A DNA stretch of 64,000 nt, from NCBI GenBank assembly GCA_000507305.1, contig DF239205.1, forward strand, positions 207,199 through 271,198, written 5' to 3'. The translations under genes were made by a program, and so were the position numbers. Source of the stretch: Breviolum minutum Mf 1.05b.01 (taxonomy: Eukaryota > Sar > Dinophyceae > Suessiales > Symbiodiniaceae). Below, piece by piece: positions 1-11,959 of the stretch. How positions within the stretch are numbered: position 1 is the stretch's first letter; each line of letters starts with the position of its first letter. Below the pieces are notes generated by a model, which ran no database searches, had not been told where the DNA came from, and worked only from the letters and a program-made list of their open reading frames with translations.

Positions 1-1737
1 CCTGCTGCAGGTCCTGCAAGTTATAGTGGGGAAAGGGAAAGGATGTGGCCCTCAAGGGTTCAAGTCCATGTATGTCCATGTGTCTTTCTCTAAGTGAAAA
101 ATCAATCAACAACTAAATTGAATAACATGCTGCTATAGTCTGCTTGCCTCTTTTTTGCTTTTGTTTACTTTGGCATTTCGAGTTGTAAGTGAAGATAGTG
201 AAGCCAATGCCGCCTACACATCACCGACTATGGATTGGTCCTCCACTGCGGCAAAAGACTTCTGCCTCAGGCCCATCCAGGCTGACAGGTTGACATTTCC
301 CTGCACCTCCAAAACCAACAGCTATATACCTTCAACTTCAGTCAAGGCACGCAGATTTCAAGCCTTGTTGCAAATCTTTGACCTTAGCTCCCGCAGCTCG
401 GGGAAACTAGACCAGTAAGCAGTTCATGGTTGGCAGCTTTGACCCTGTGATCGCTTGCCCCTCCAGAATCACTTCCAATCCATACCGAAGCATCATTGAA
501 AAAGGCAGTTGGGACTACTAAGAAACCAAGGAGAGGAAGAAAAAAATAGTTTTGATCAGCGCGTTTGCTGCTTACATGTAAGGCCTCTTGCGTCCTTTTG
601 AATGGAATAGCTTAGGTGTTTTTGATCTGATAGAAGTCAAGAATTTTGGAAAAAGAAACAACAGAAACAACACGGAAAATGAAACACAACGACCTTGAAG
701 TCTCATCTCCAATTCCTCTTCAGAATGTTTTCACATCACCAACTCCTTGGTGTACCCTCATGCAACAGCTATTTTCAATGCACTCGCCGTGCATCTTTGT
801 GCAGCTACCACCAAGGTCATTGGGAGCTACAAATCTGGAGAACACTCTGGCGTTGGCGCATCGCATGGAGGTGTCGATCCATTGGGTGAGAAAGGCCTTG
901 GTGGCGTGACGGACTTTTTTTCGATGAAAGGCTGGCAGATCATTTCGGCTGCCAGGTGACGTCATGAACTCATCCTGCCAATCTTCCAAGTCCTGGCTTT
1001 GAAAAAAACAAGACCAAAAGGAAACAAATGAAGAGAAAGGCATCCCTACCAATGAGTTTGGATTCCGTCCTTATTTTGATCATACTAAACATCATAGACA
1101 ATCACATCACCAAACACAACCAACATGATTTGCCACCTCGTAGTCCTCGCTTTCGCTCAAGAGGTAGCCATCCATGATGGAATCCAAGCCCCAAACATGT
1201 TCCTCAAGAAGAAAAAGAAAATGAACTTGAAGGCCACATTCCACCAGTCACTACTCGTATCCACCATTTAGAGTTCACAGACATCAAATTCTGATGCACT
1301 TCCAGGAATAAGTCCTCAAACATGCATCTTGTCATGAACACCTCTCTGAGCAATGCTGTGTGCACTACGAAGCCTCACAAAAGCTGAGAAAACTCACACC
1401 AACATTTAGACGAGATACGTAGTAGGCCTGCCACGACTCGAACTTCTGCATGAAAGCATCCACCTATCAGAAGGTCGCCATAAAAATGTCTAGAAGAACT
1501 TCCCTCCAAGAACAACTCTGTGACTCACTCTGTCCAGTGGATCGCGCTTGCAATTCAGTGACACTGATAGCCTCTGATAGACACACAGAAATCATGTTGC
1601 CAAAAAGTATGCACATGTCTATGGCGTGATGCCGGAGTGTGTTCAAATTATGGCAAAAGCGGCGAAGTCCGAAGGGTTCGTTTCAAAGAGTTTAAGTTTG
1701 GAAGGTCAGGGGATCCCCTTTAGACCCCCTAATGGCC
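1..1737. other. No supported gene; one weak minus-strand open frame
   Basis: Apart from one weak candidate this stretch holds nothing I can name. On the minus strand, 1052-720 stays open with a mixed, fairly polar composition (for example KVRHATKAFLTQWIDTS), which could be an exon, but no domain or phase-compatible neighbour was found. The rest is AT-moderate sequence without repeats. Confidence 0.3.
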
Positions 1738-3662
1738 CTAATGTAACTTCGATGTGTCAGTCCACATGAGCTCACATCCATCATCTTGCCAAAACACCGT
1801 CGCCATGGTCTGGATATCGGAGTCTTCTGCTTCTTCACTCTTCGGGCTGAAAAAGACCATGCTACCTTCGGGCTGATGTGTCAGGAGAGAGTCTGGACTG
1901 CAGCCGACCAGTGGTCCCAAAAAAAAATCCGAAAGATTTTCATCCACCCAAATCCATGAATGATATGACAGTCTGAATGTCAAGAAATGTGAATCATTCA
2001 CAGCTTACAAGTCAACTTTGACATCTCCAGAAATAGATAAGGATACTCCAAAGTTCCCAGAAATTTGGACATAAAGGATTTCAGACCTGGTTCGACTTGA
2101 AAGCAACGGCCACGTTCTCGCACCAACCAGGAGGAAAGGGCATGATCCACCTGCAACTCATCAAACATCTGAATGGATTTATATAGGGTGTTTCATGTTG
2201 GAAAAAATGGCAAGCAAACTTCAAGGAACCATCAACTTGTTGCGCAAACCATTAACTTGTTGCTCCAACTACTGTTGGGAGAAACCCACCTGCCCACCGA
2301 TGGGAAACGCATTTGCTAAAAGCTCCTGCGCAGCTTCTCGTCGCACCACCCATGCGAAAAGGCCAAAGCAAGGTTCGCGCATCGGTCGCACAGGAACCTT
2401 GCTGAAGGGTTTGAAGGGGTTTGTTTTGTGGAAAACAATTGTGTTGATTTTACCTTATTCTCTGGTATGATCTCATTTTTAACCGAATCTAACCTGTTGC
2501 TGTTATATTTTGTTTATCACAGTTTATCACCATCTATGACGATTTTCCATGTACACTTCACTATACCTCTCAGTTTGATCCGGAGTGAAGAGAAACAAAG
2601 CAAATCAGCAAAGCCTAAACTTCAAAAATTCCGCAAAAAACCTCCAAGTCATTGACCATCCCATTTGAGATGCCAGGGTGTGGACGACCAGCATCATCAT
2701 GATATCCTAAGAATAAGGCATCCCAATCGCTGGGCAAAGTTGCAATGGTCTTGGCCACCACCTCCTCTGCATTGGGAAGCATTGCTAGGACATCATCCTC
2801 CAGAATAATGCCCCATTTTGCCTTGGGCCATGGGGTTTTCGAGCAGGGTGGGGCCCGTCCAACGGTCGACCCTATTGTAGCCATAGGTTCTTTGTAGAAA
2901 CGATACGAAACCATGATATTATGTGCATGGTCGACGTATATAATTACAGTAAATTGACCACATGAATATAGGGGCATTTGGCGAATGAAAGGCAATGCTT
3001 GGCACCCTTCTGATTGAATAGCCACATTGTCAAATAGTCTTCAGATCAAATGCCTTCAAAGTATCTGTGTCAACCCTGTGTTTATATCCAAGTGAGCTGC
3101 CGTAGGATGTTGTACCACCGCCTGCAGAGCTAAGCGATGCGACATGGCACAAGCAATTCCACCCATCGTCAAGTGATTATCAAAGTGCAATAGACGTCCC
3201 TCATTGTGAACAATGGTGAAGGCACCCCTTCGCCGTGCATGTCGGGCTCGGTCCAAGGCATTATCATCGACAATTTGTGACACCGCACTGTTACGCAAGG
3301 TGAGCTCCTTTCCATCGACAGCATCAATGCGGCGAATCTGTTGTGCCAAACGTGGACTGGTGAACTCCAGCTTTTCCAACAACTGCTCCTTGGGTGATAC
3401 TAAGAGTTGACACAAAGGTGTGCAGGTGCATTAAAAATAGCCCGTTTTGTTCCAAATCATAGCACGGGGGTTTTAGTTTTAAGGCTAAAGGATGTACATG
3501 GGCGGGTGTACGTGATGATGGTGACAACATGTTTAAAAGAACTGCAGCGGGCGTTGAAAAGACAAAAGAGATTTGCGTCCGTCTTCACTTGCAAATGGAA
3601 GTTTCTCTTCTGTCCTGCCTCCTGGCAAGATTGATGTAAACAGCACACCATTCAGATTCCAT
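1738..3662 (-). CDS. Family-25 glycosyltransferase (procollagen galactosyltransferase / LPS type), six exons
   Basis: Predicted to transfer a sugar, usually galactose, from a nucleotide sugar. Six minus-strand exons join in phase: 3662-3606, 3388-3089, 2821-2657, 2397-2290, 2150-2087 and 1826-1738 (stop TAG), giving about 260 residues, the usual length of a single GT25 domain. Family hallmarks appear in order: the N-terminal VYINLARRQDRR, then DAVDGKEL, then MGGIACAMSHRLA, then the metal/donor-binding WGIILEDDV (DxD-like EDD), then LFLGYHDD, FGLFAWVVRREAAQELL, VDHALSSWL and a terminal SDIQT. The first two introns begin with GA (GAAACT, GATATA) and the other three with GT; all end in AG. The ATG at 3662 gives the standard GT25 N-terminus; the frame stays open upstream to 3887 with acidic sequence, so a longer N-terminus is possible. 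No signal peptide is evident at this start. The motif series is direct observation; the sugar specificity is inferred. Confidence 0.88.
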
Positions 3663-3887
3663 AGTTCCTTCAGTGTTTTCCCAGAAATCAGGATCCAAAT
3701 TCAGGGCAGATTCATCCAAGCCTTTCTTCCGAATTTCCACTTCAGCTGCTTCTCCTGCTTCGCCCGCTTCAGCCTCGCTGGAAATCCCTGAGGCACGCCG
3801 TGAAAAAACGTCCAACTGCCAGGGTCGTCGAAGACGACAAACCGAAGGTGAGCTCCAACGGGCAGCAACCAAGGCACCTGAAACCAA

Positions 3888-5084
3888 AGGTGATCAACCA
3901 GAAGTCAAGGCACCGAAAAAAACTGGAGATTGCTTGAAAGTGATGAATGAATGAATGAATGAATTACTGTAACCTCTCTTGCCTCTGATTTTTCCCTATT
4001 CCATCCTCTTCCTATTCTCTTCATCTCAGGTGTTAGCTGTTGTTTAGTTGCTACTTTTTTTGGAAACGGAGGATCCAACTATTCGACTGTCACACTCAAC
4101 CAGCGCGCCTACAGCCAAGCACCGAGCATTACCACAACTCACCCGTCTCCTGGAGCTGAGCTGATGTGCTGCAGTTTCAGACATTCAAACGGTGGGTGTA
4201 TACATAGATATGTATATATATATATACATTAATATATACATATATAAATACTTATACATATCATATCATATCATATCATATCTATATAAAACTAACAAAT
4301 CTTGTGCTGGGAAATCAGCTTGGGGACCTCCCCATCACCCATGGCCCCAATGATCCATCCATCGTTTTCCCAAACGTTGGGCCGAAACGGCCTGGCACGC
4401 AGGGGCACCCAGTGCCACCCAGGAAAACGACTGCAACGACCAAGTCCACCAGGGATCATTGGACCCGCAGCCACCAGAGTCATGGCTCGATACAGCCGCA
4501 GATGCGGATGCAGCTGGAAGATGTTTCAGCTGCCTCTTACTAAATGTGATGGAAAAATTGATGTGGGGGTCTTAAATCAAAGCAGTAATCACATAAGTCT
4601 GTCAAAAGTGGCAAGTCTATGCTGATTGGTGTCATAGCATCAGCGCGGTGTGGAGTTTGTGTGTAGAATTAGGCACTGAAACAGAGCTCAGCCCCAAACC
4701 TCCTGTGCAATTTGATGCAATTTGCAATTTCAACATATCTAGGCATTCAATGGCTTTTGATGATGCAATTGCAAGCTCAAATAGCTCTATATCATCTATC
4801 TATAAATATTCATACCATACCATTATGATGTTTTTACCTTTGCAAATTTCAAATTGGCAAAGCAAACTGCAGTTGTTACATCAACAATCCTTCACAGGAC
4901 GCATCCAACAGTTGGAGCTGAAAGCCAGGAAAAGGTCGGCTTACAGAGCGACTCCGTTCATCCCCAGGTTTCCCGATGAGTAGCAATGAATAGCATGAAA
5001 ATAAATCATACTAAAGATTAATCATGGTGGACTCCACGTTTTTTGTTGATGAAATTTACCAGGGTATACCAGTCATGGCTGAAA
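3888..5084. other. Intergenic stretch with AT-rich microsatellites
   Basis: Holds GAAT repeats near 3946-3964, a TA/TATACA-rich stretch at about 4200-4290 including five copies of ATATC, and a short open minus frame (4483-4292) that I cannot assign. No gene is supported. Confidence 0.4.
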
Positions 5085-5218
5085 CAACCTTCCCCCTCCT
5101 AACGTAAATCCCCCCAGAAAGAGGGGGGTTAATAGCCGGCCTTATGAAGGCAAACCAATGGTGAATAAGCCCTTCATAGGGCCTTAATTTCTAGGGGGAG
5201 TAAGGGCTGGGGAGGTTG
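5085..5218. repeat. Foldback element, about 134 bp
   Basis: The left arm CAACCTTCCCC...CCCCCCAGAAA followed by GGCCTTATGAAGG is matched in inverted orientation by the right arm (CCTTCATAGGGCC...TTTCTAGGGGG...GGAGGTTG). It has the same general build as the TA-flanked foldbacks described below, but is longer, with different ends, and has no clean target duplication. Confidence 0.6.
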
Positions 5219-5911
5219 ACTAGCCATAGCAACCATTCCAAGTCTCCACACCCACGTTCTCAGGCTCGAATTCTCTTTCTCCAACCTTTGCAGCTTTCCA
5301 AGATGGACCCCATATGGCTGGCAAAATCACCAATTCCTTTGCCCAAAATGGATCCCAACCAGCATAATTTCATAATGATCCAAAAACAGATCCAAATCCT
5401 TGCCCAAAAAATTCTCAACACCACGTTTGGTGAGTATCCGATATCGCCTGCAGCACTTCTGACTGACTTCCTGAAGGCAATAAGTTTGGGTGAGCCAAAT
5501 CGAGGGATTTTGAGGACCTCTGCTTGTGCACAAGCAAACCTCACATGTTCAACCAAACGCGCAAGTCTTTTGTCAATCTGGAGACAGATTCAGGTTTTGC
5601 TTGGCAGGGCTCGTGCGGTCAGAACACGTGGCCAACCTTTCTGTACATGACAGCACTGCGAAACTGACAAAAGAAGTCGGAGATTATATATAGAGAACTG
5701 GGTTTCTTCCACCATTGCCTGCCTGCTTCAAATGATGCACTCAACTCATTGCTATATTGAAAAAAGAGAACAGGAAATCGAGAATGCCACATACGAGTGT
5801 TGCAGTGGCAAATTCGCTTCAAGCCCAGCATTTCGGCTGGACTGTAGGACTTCATAAAAGATGCAATGCAGGCGTTTTTGGTATGCAGATTTCCCACAGA
5901 TCTCAGCTGTC

Positions 5912-6402
5912 TCAGTTTTCCCCTTCACACTTGTATGATGAGGCTTCGGCCCTGGTAACTCCCTGTTGTTGGCGTGGTAACGCACCTAAAACCAATAGGC
6001 TGCCAACGACCAGGATCATCCAAATCCCTTGGAAACAGAAGGACTTGGAGGATGAATTCAGGGCACAAAGCATTGCCAGGAGAACCATTGCAATGGCAAT
6101 GCCTCCATTCATCGAAGAAAGACCGAAGCCAAATCCACGTTCCAACATCGAGCTTTCGTCATCATACTCTTCCTGGTGTAGAACAGCCTGCTTGGGGTTG
6201 GGAAATCGCAGCTTCAAAAATCACAGATGTTGACACAAAAATTAACCTCATGTATGCAACCGAAAGAAGATGGGGGTGCCTTCGCCTTTTCAGAAAGAGC
6301 TTCTTCTGGACGGATTTTGTCTTCTTCGATCTTGCTGTCAGTGCCTCGGCATGGAAAACATGCAAAGCTGCTACACCTGCGTCTGAGTGTCTAAGTGCCT
6401 GA
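5912..6402 (-). CDS. Putative small membrane protein, partial exon set, function unknown
   Basis: Two minus-strand open pieces look like exons of one gene. The upstream piece (about 6400-6290) encodes a basic segment ending KSVQKKLFLK before a GC-type donor (AAAAG/GCGAAG). The next (about 6211-5930) reads LRFPNPKQAVLHQEEYDDES and then two hydrophobic stretches, IAIAMVLLAMLCAL and IWMILVVGSLLVLGAL, which look like membrane helices. A further candidate exon downstream (5556-5430, minus; CAQAEVLKIPRFGSPKLIAF) may belong to it. I could not match phases across all junctions and recognise no family. The composition and helices are seen; that they form one gene is inferred. Confidence 0.35.
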
Positions 6403-6738
6403 CTGATCAAACGTTGATATGTTTCATCACCAGGAACTGCGGTACTGGCTTGGCTTTCATATCCTCAGAACATCACTGACCCCAACATGTGTTTGATTTT
6501 TTACCAGCAGTCTGCTATCCTAACATGGCTTTGGGCTCAGAACAAGTCCAATCAAAAGGAAACAAAAGGATCGCATTTGGAAAGCCAAGAAACGGTCCCA
6601 TGCAGACTTGCCTTTTTCTGTGCACTCCATCTTAGGCGATTCCTTATTCTCCGTACCAGCCATGCCTGGAAACCAAGCAATCGGCCTCCTTAGGATGTCA
6701 CCCAAACGGCTGGGGATTCCAAATTGCTCACCCAATTA

Positions 6739-6841
6739 CATCCCTGAGAATTAACATGTCCCCCTAAATAGGGACCATTTGTAAAGGAAAATAGGCTTCC
6801 AATCTGCATTTTTTGGGGGATATATGTTAGTTCCCTGGTGA
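6739..6841. mobile_element. TA-flanked foldback MITE, copy A
   Basis: A 103 bp element bounded by TA at 6737-6738 and 6842-6843. Left end CATCCCTGAGAATTAACATG then TCCCCCTAAA; right arm is the inverse (TTTGGGGGATATATGTTAGTT). The central loop has AAGGAAAATAGGCTTCCAA, resembling the loops of the other copies. The TA target and CCCT-type ends fit a Stowaway/Tc1-mariner-like MITE. Confidence 0.7.
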
Positions 6842-8637
6842 TAAATTTTGATGCTCCAACTAAAATAGCAACAGTACAAAGGTCAAGGTCCAAGGTGCTG
6901 ATTAAGGATGTCCTCATGCGCAAAGATCATGATACCCTTCACCCCGATGGAACCCGATGAAACCGATGATGAAATTCTTGGATTGCCGCTGTGGGCTGTG
7001 ATCTCGAGCCATTCAAAAGGTCAAAATTGCGGTCTGATTTCCGCATCCTATCTCTGTACAAGTTGCACTTCCGTACATCCACGCATTCGTTTTAAAGTTC
7101 AATTCTTGTATCAGCAGCATGAATGAGTTTGTAACATTGTAGCGACTTTCATAAATAGCAACCCCTTCCCCCCCAAAAAAAAACACTGCGAAATGTCCTC
7201 CAGTTTCAGCTCCAAACTCTGCCTGCAGCAGGGGTCTGTTGGTTGCTGAATTTCATCCAACACCAAAAGAAGTTGAGGTCAAAACATCAGCACAAAACGA
7301 AAGCTAAGCATCTGGCACTCTGTTCAGAAGCCCTACAGGCATTGGTGTTGGAATGCCCTGACATCAAGGAATTTTGATGCACAGCAACCAGGGGCACGGG
7401 AATTTCACTTGCCTCTGTGGTAAGGTAAGAATGACACTTCGACTTTCTGCAAAGATTTTGGCTTTATGCGGCTAGGAACTGGATAGCGGTTCCATCCACG
7501 TTATGGTCATTATGGTTGGGGATTCTTGAATTAGCCTCCTTCATCCCCCGCCTTTCCAGCCCACCAACTAGCTGTTTTTTACAAGTGTTCCATCCAGAAA
7601 GTGAATCAACTTCTCGTCCATGACTGCAACCCTCTGAGGACCCTCTGACCTCCATATCCGTGATACCGGCAATACCTCGACTTGCCGCTGTGTCCATAAG
7701 GTTTACCACTTGGAGGGCGCTTGCATTTGTAGACTTACAAAGGTTCTTTGAAACGTGACTTGGTTGGTTGGCATTTTTTGTTGTCAGACATCATACACTT
7801 CTCAAATGTGATTGCTGAATCTGGATCAATGAAAATATGTCATCAACCTCCAATTTTCCTAACATGAAGCTGAAAACTTCGGGTCAGATTCCCTTTCTAA
7901 TCTTTCTATATCTAGTAACTAGTATCTTCTTGTAGTAACCTCACATATGATGTCACTCCAAATTCACCAACCGCTGCATGTCACTGCTCCAAATTTCACG
8001 AAAACCACTTCCCCCGCACTGGGGAATCCTTACGTGCAGCACCTGCCTTTCCCATCCTACGGCGGATTCAGCTTCCAACTCCTACCTTCATCAAGTATCC
8101 CTTCACCAAGCTGACAAAAAATGCCTTATTTCTTCGATTCGCTTCCTATAAAACCACTCCCAAGTTCGCGGGCGCCTGCCGGTTAAGAAGGGGTATCAGC
8201 AGGGTCCAACCAGGGGATGCAACCTCAGTCTAACAACGACACTTCTTTCCCAAACATGGGTACGGTATGAACACTATTTTGAACTCATCCAACTGAAACA
8301 ACCCTATTGAAAATTCTTGGACCCTCTAGAGCTTAAGCAAATTCCTATGACAAAAGCTCCATGGAAACTCAGAAAAATCATGATATGGATTGCTGCCAAG
8401 ACTCTCAACCTTTGGTCGGTGCCTCCCTACAGCACAGAGACAAATGCCGTACCCTCCCCTTTTTTCAGCCAACAGCTGCAAACGAGTCGAATGTGCCACA
8501 TGAAGCCAACTGCATTGAATTCGCGGGACATTTCACATCAAAGGCAGGACATCGGTCATCTAAGGGTAGACAATGGTCCATAAGCTATCTTACCCTCCCA
8601 ATAAGTAGCCATGGAAGTAGAAAATGCACGAAAATGT
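6842..8637. other. No confident gene; one possible exon
   Basis: A minus-strand frame at 7709-7464 (VVNLMDTAASRGIAGITDME) has coding-like composition but no recognised domain and no verified splice partner. The remainder shows no repeats or motifs that I can support. Confidence 0.3.
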
Positions 8638-8894
8638 TTAGTCTCTTCCAGCAGTGCTTCTTTTCAAAATATCCCACTTTTCATCCATTTCTTCCAAAGT
8701 TTTTCCCTTTCCATGGATCGAAGCATCCCCCGTTGATTCTGCCGGTTTTTCTTTGGACACCACGGTGGTCTGCCGATTCTCCACGGTCAGCCAAGTTCGA
8801 AGGCCTTGCCGAAAGGTGACTTGTCCAGAAGAGAAAGGGAAAGTGAGTACTGAGTACCGATCAGCTTGGCACCAGAATCGTCATCATCATCGCC

Positions 8895-8943
<49 letters not shown>

Positions 8944-9529
8944 CCACCATCATCATCATCACCACCACAATGATTCGGAATGACCTCTCCCGCCATGCAC
9001 TCTTCACCCACCAGTTCCCACAACTTTTTCACTTGTTTGATCTCGACTCAGCCACTCAGGCTTTTCCACCCAGCGCTTCCCACACCTGACCTCGTGCGAA
9101 CAAGATGGTTTCACGCACATAACATACAAAGACAGGTACAACAAGGTACTTTTGTTGACGAAATCAAGAATTCAGAAAAGCGTAATATCAGAGTTTTCGC
9201 ATACAGAGTTTGGTCATATAGCTTTTCAAAAAGTTGTGACTTCTGACAAATGACCAAAAAAAAGTACAGCAACGACTTGCCCACACCTTCAAACCAGGGT
9301 AGTCTTTCTGTATACAATTGGTAACACACTCCCAACTAACCTCTGCCATGCTGACGTCCTGTTCTTGTTGGGCCAAGTGTCGAAAAACGTCACCATCGTA
9401 TGCAAACTGAACCTCTGGCATGGCATCTTCAACTGCAGTTTCTGCAAGCTGTGAATCCAGCACTCCCAGCACCAGTTGTCGTGCCACTTGATCCTGATGG
9501 GATTGGAATGGGGTCACTATAGCTGCCAT
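8638..9529 (-). CDS. Small protein of unknown function, three exons
   Basis: Three minus-strand exons join in phase: 9529-9341 (ATG start, ends MAE before GTTAGT), 9041-8985 (IKQVKKLWELVGEECMAGE, before GTCATT) and 8778-8638 (NRQTTVVSKEKPAESTGDAS ... stop TAA), giving 128 residues. The protein is hydrophilic and acidic in the first exon, with no signal peptide, membrane segment or family signature that I recognise. The second intron contains the CAT triplet repeat at 8878-8967. Exact phase agreement over three exons supports it being a real gene; the function is unknown. Confidence 0.5.
8878..8967. repeat. CAT triplet repeat
   Basis: Nearly pure (CAT)n with a few CGC and CAC interruptions, lying in an intron of the minus-strand gene around it; in that transcript it would read as (AUG)n. 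It creates long artificial His and Asp frames. Confidence 0.9.
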
Positions 9530-10009
9530 CGCTTGTTTTTCAATAGCTACTCCAGGTGCTACATGGCACAGGGTATGGTAATAGCATCATGTTCTTAAGG
9601 GCATAACTGCTTTTTTTTCACCAGCCTCTACAAATCCTACATGTCCCCTGCTGGTCTTTCTGCACTTGACACAACCTATAACTGTGTTGGCACCTGTCTG
9701 AAAAAGCACGGCCCTCGGTTCTTTTCTCGTGCATGCCGAGTCATTGGGTCTTTCGGAGCGGCGCCGACATGGCGCGTTGTTTTTTGTTTCTCGCTCGAAG
9801 CGCTTAGGATCTGGCTGGATGTCCTTCACAGCCATCCTCAGCGGACAACCACATCCGATTCATCCAGTCGAAGTGCAAATAAAACCTGCCAAGTCGTGAG
9901 ACAAACTGGAAACACGGGCATCTGCTTAAAATCATTTGGTTGATGCTTAGTGAATCTTGTGGGATTAATATGCTACATGACCCACATCAACATCAACAAA
10001 ATTTGCATC

Positions 10010-10039
10010 CTCCTCCTCCTCCTCCTCCTCCTCCTCCTG

Positions 10040-10110
<71 letters not shown>

Positions 10111-10156
10111 CGTCGTCCTCCTCCTCCTCCTCCTCATCATCATCATCATCATCATC
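10010..10156. repeat. Compound TCC/ATC triplet repeat
   Basis: About ten TCC units, then about 23 ATC units, then TCC/TCG units and a final ATC run. The long open frames across it (polyproline/polyhistidine, polymethionine, polyisoleucine) are products of the repeat. Confidence 0.9.
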
Positions 10157-10506
10157 ACCTTTGTGTCCTTCTTATCATCCCCTTTTCTTGATGGGATCTT
10201 CGGCAGGCCGAACACTGAGCACTGGAAATCGTGTTCTTGGGGCATTCTATCATCTAAGATACTTAAAAGGATGAATGAGATTCGAAGACATTGCAGATGC
10301 AGGATGACAAAAATGAAAAATCAGGAGCCAAAATTTCACCAATTAAATGTGCACAATATTTGCGTGCGGGAAAACAAAGTGTCTTCCCCTTTTGCCGCAT
10401 CAAAGTACATAGGCAACATATAGATATCCCCATCCATACAAAATTGATTGCAATCTATCACCCATAGCGAGGAGCGCAGCAAATTTAAAAACAAAAAACA
10501 TCATTC

Positions 10507-11630
10507 TCACGCAGTGCCAAGAAACCTATGATGCAGTCCAAAGGCTCTGTCTCCAAATTTGTTCTTCACATCTTTAAAGCCCTCTTGTTCCCATCGATCG
10601 ACATTTCTCCAGGTACGGCCACTATCATGACCCCAACCATCATACTCCTTAACCTCTTCAGGAGTCCACCCTTCAGGATCATCTTTCGCCATGCTCAGCT
10701 GCAACACAAAACCCATGCCACCAGCAGCATGCGGCACCTGCCGGATCTCCCGGCCGTGGAAAATCTGCACGTTGTCAGCATCAGCATCCTGACTGTAGCC
10801 TGGAGTCATAAACATCCTGGTCGGTTCAGTTCGAGACTTCATTCCATTGGAGTACCCAGTCTTTGATGTTGGGAGAGTTTGACGATGGCACAAACTCACA
10901 AGGGATTTTTGCCTGAAACTAACAACTAACATAGCACCTGAAAATTGATGGTTGGAAGACTGCTTCTGTTTGGGAAAAGACTATGTTCAGGAGCTTTGTT
11001 AGTTTCGGGGATGCTAAACATGGAAAAACCCTTTTTTCTGTCACACGTGTTCCTGCCCAGCCGGAACCCTCCCCAAAATCCTTGGTTTGAAGGAGTCAAA
11101 GACCATCGGCTGCTCGCCAGCACCATCTGCCACTGAAGCCAAGTGCTCTCTCAGCTTGTCAGTGAGCACCAGCTGGAACATCATGCCACCACAAAAATCG
11201 AAAGGTGCCTTCCAAGTGCAGATTCCAAATACGAATGACATCTATATTGATGCAAGGATGCAGACACCGATATCAAAAGAAGATGTAGAATCTAGAACTA
11301 TACCTGTCTGCACTTAAGCTTTCAAAGAGAAACACACAAAACCCCACTCAAACTCCCTGACTGCCCATGTTTGACCAAAGGCGCATTCGCATCATGAAGA
11401 TCCACTAAGTACTTGGCCACGTTGAGGGGCTGTCCATAAAACTCATCTCGCGCGCTGGGATCATGCAAGTGTTTGGTCGCCGTCGCTGTGGCATGACGCA
11501 CCAATGCCGTTTGTCTCTTGTACCCCGTTGCACCAGCGATGAAGTTCATGCTAGAGTGGCAAAATGCCAGCAGAACAACAACTGCTCCGGTATGACAGGC
11601 ACTCCGTGAAAGCTTTCGTGGTGAAAGCAT
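10507..11630 (-). CDS. Conserved-looking unknown protein, at least three exons, with spliced-leader relic upstream
   Basis: Exon 1 is 11630-11385 (ATG; 82 codons in phase), with a hydrophobic N-terminal stretch (GAVVVLLAFCHSSMNFIAG) that could be a signal or anchor. It ends HDAN before a GC donor (GCGCCT), and joins in phase to exon 2 from 11208 (APFDFCGGMMFQLVLTDKLR ...). A third coding block, about 10870-10507 (stop TGA), contains SQDADADNVQIFHGREIRQ, PHAAGGMGFVLQLSMAKDD and GWGHDSGRTW; its exact junction with exon 2 was not settled. A foldback element (copy B) lies in the intron between exons 2 and 3. I recognise no enzyme family; the Gly/Asp-rich blocks look strongly constrained. The spliced-leader-like sequence 17 bases before the ATG suggests that this locus once passed through a trans-spliced mRNA. 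Confidence 0.6.
10912..11014. mobile_element. Foldback MITE, copy B
   Basis: Left CCTGAAACTAACA(ACTAACA)TAG with CACCTGAA, right arm its inverse ending TTTGTTAGTTTCGGGG. The loop carries TTGGAAGACTGCTTCTGTTT, the reverse-complement form of the family loop. The right edge meets TA at 11015-11016; the left edge is degenerate and carries a small internal duplication (AACTAAC). Confidence 0.55.
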
Positions 11631-11646
11631 GATTTCCAAGTATTGA

Positions 11647-11664
11647 AGCCAAAATGGCTTGGGG
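11647..11664 (-). other. Relic of the dinoflagellate spliced leader
   Basis: On the minus strand this reads CCCCAAGCCATTTTGGCTTC. Thirteen bases (AGCCATTTTGGCT) are identical to the conserved dinoflagellate spliced leader, and the next CAA is also present after one inserted base. It ends 17 bases before the ATG of the minus-strand gene at 11630. Such relics are known to mark genes re-inserted from trans-spliced mRNA. Confidence 0.6.
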
Positions 11665-11959
11665 CAAGCAGCAAATGTATCATTGGTATCTATTCACCCT
11701 TTGTTTTGTCTTTTGGCTAAGAGTCAAGCCAGCGTCCCAATTTCCCCAACCCCTCGACAAGGCCGATTCCCTATGATGCCAACGGGTCCCCATCTGCCTT
11801 TTTTTGGGTGGCAGTTAAAACGAAGAGATCTGCAAGGATCATCTTATGATCCTCTGTCTGTTCTTGCTGTCTTTGCAGCCAAAATCCCAACAAGCAAACA
11901 ATGCTGAGAGCAACCAATCTTATGAAGTCAAGAGAAAACTTACCACCACCACCATCACC

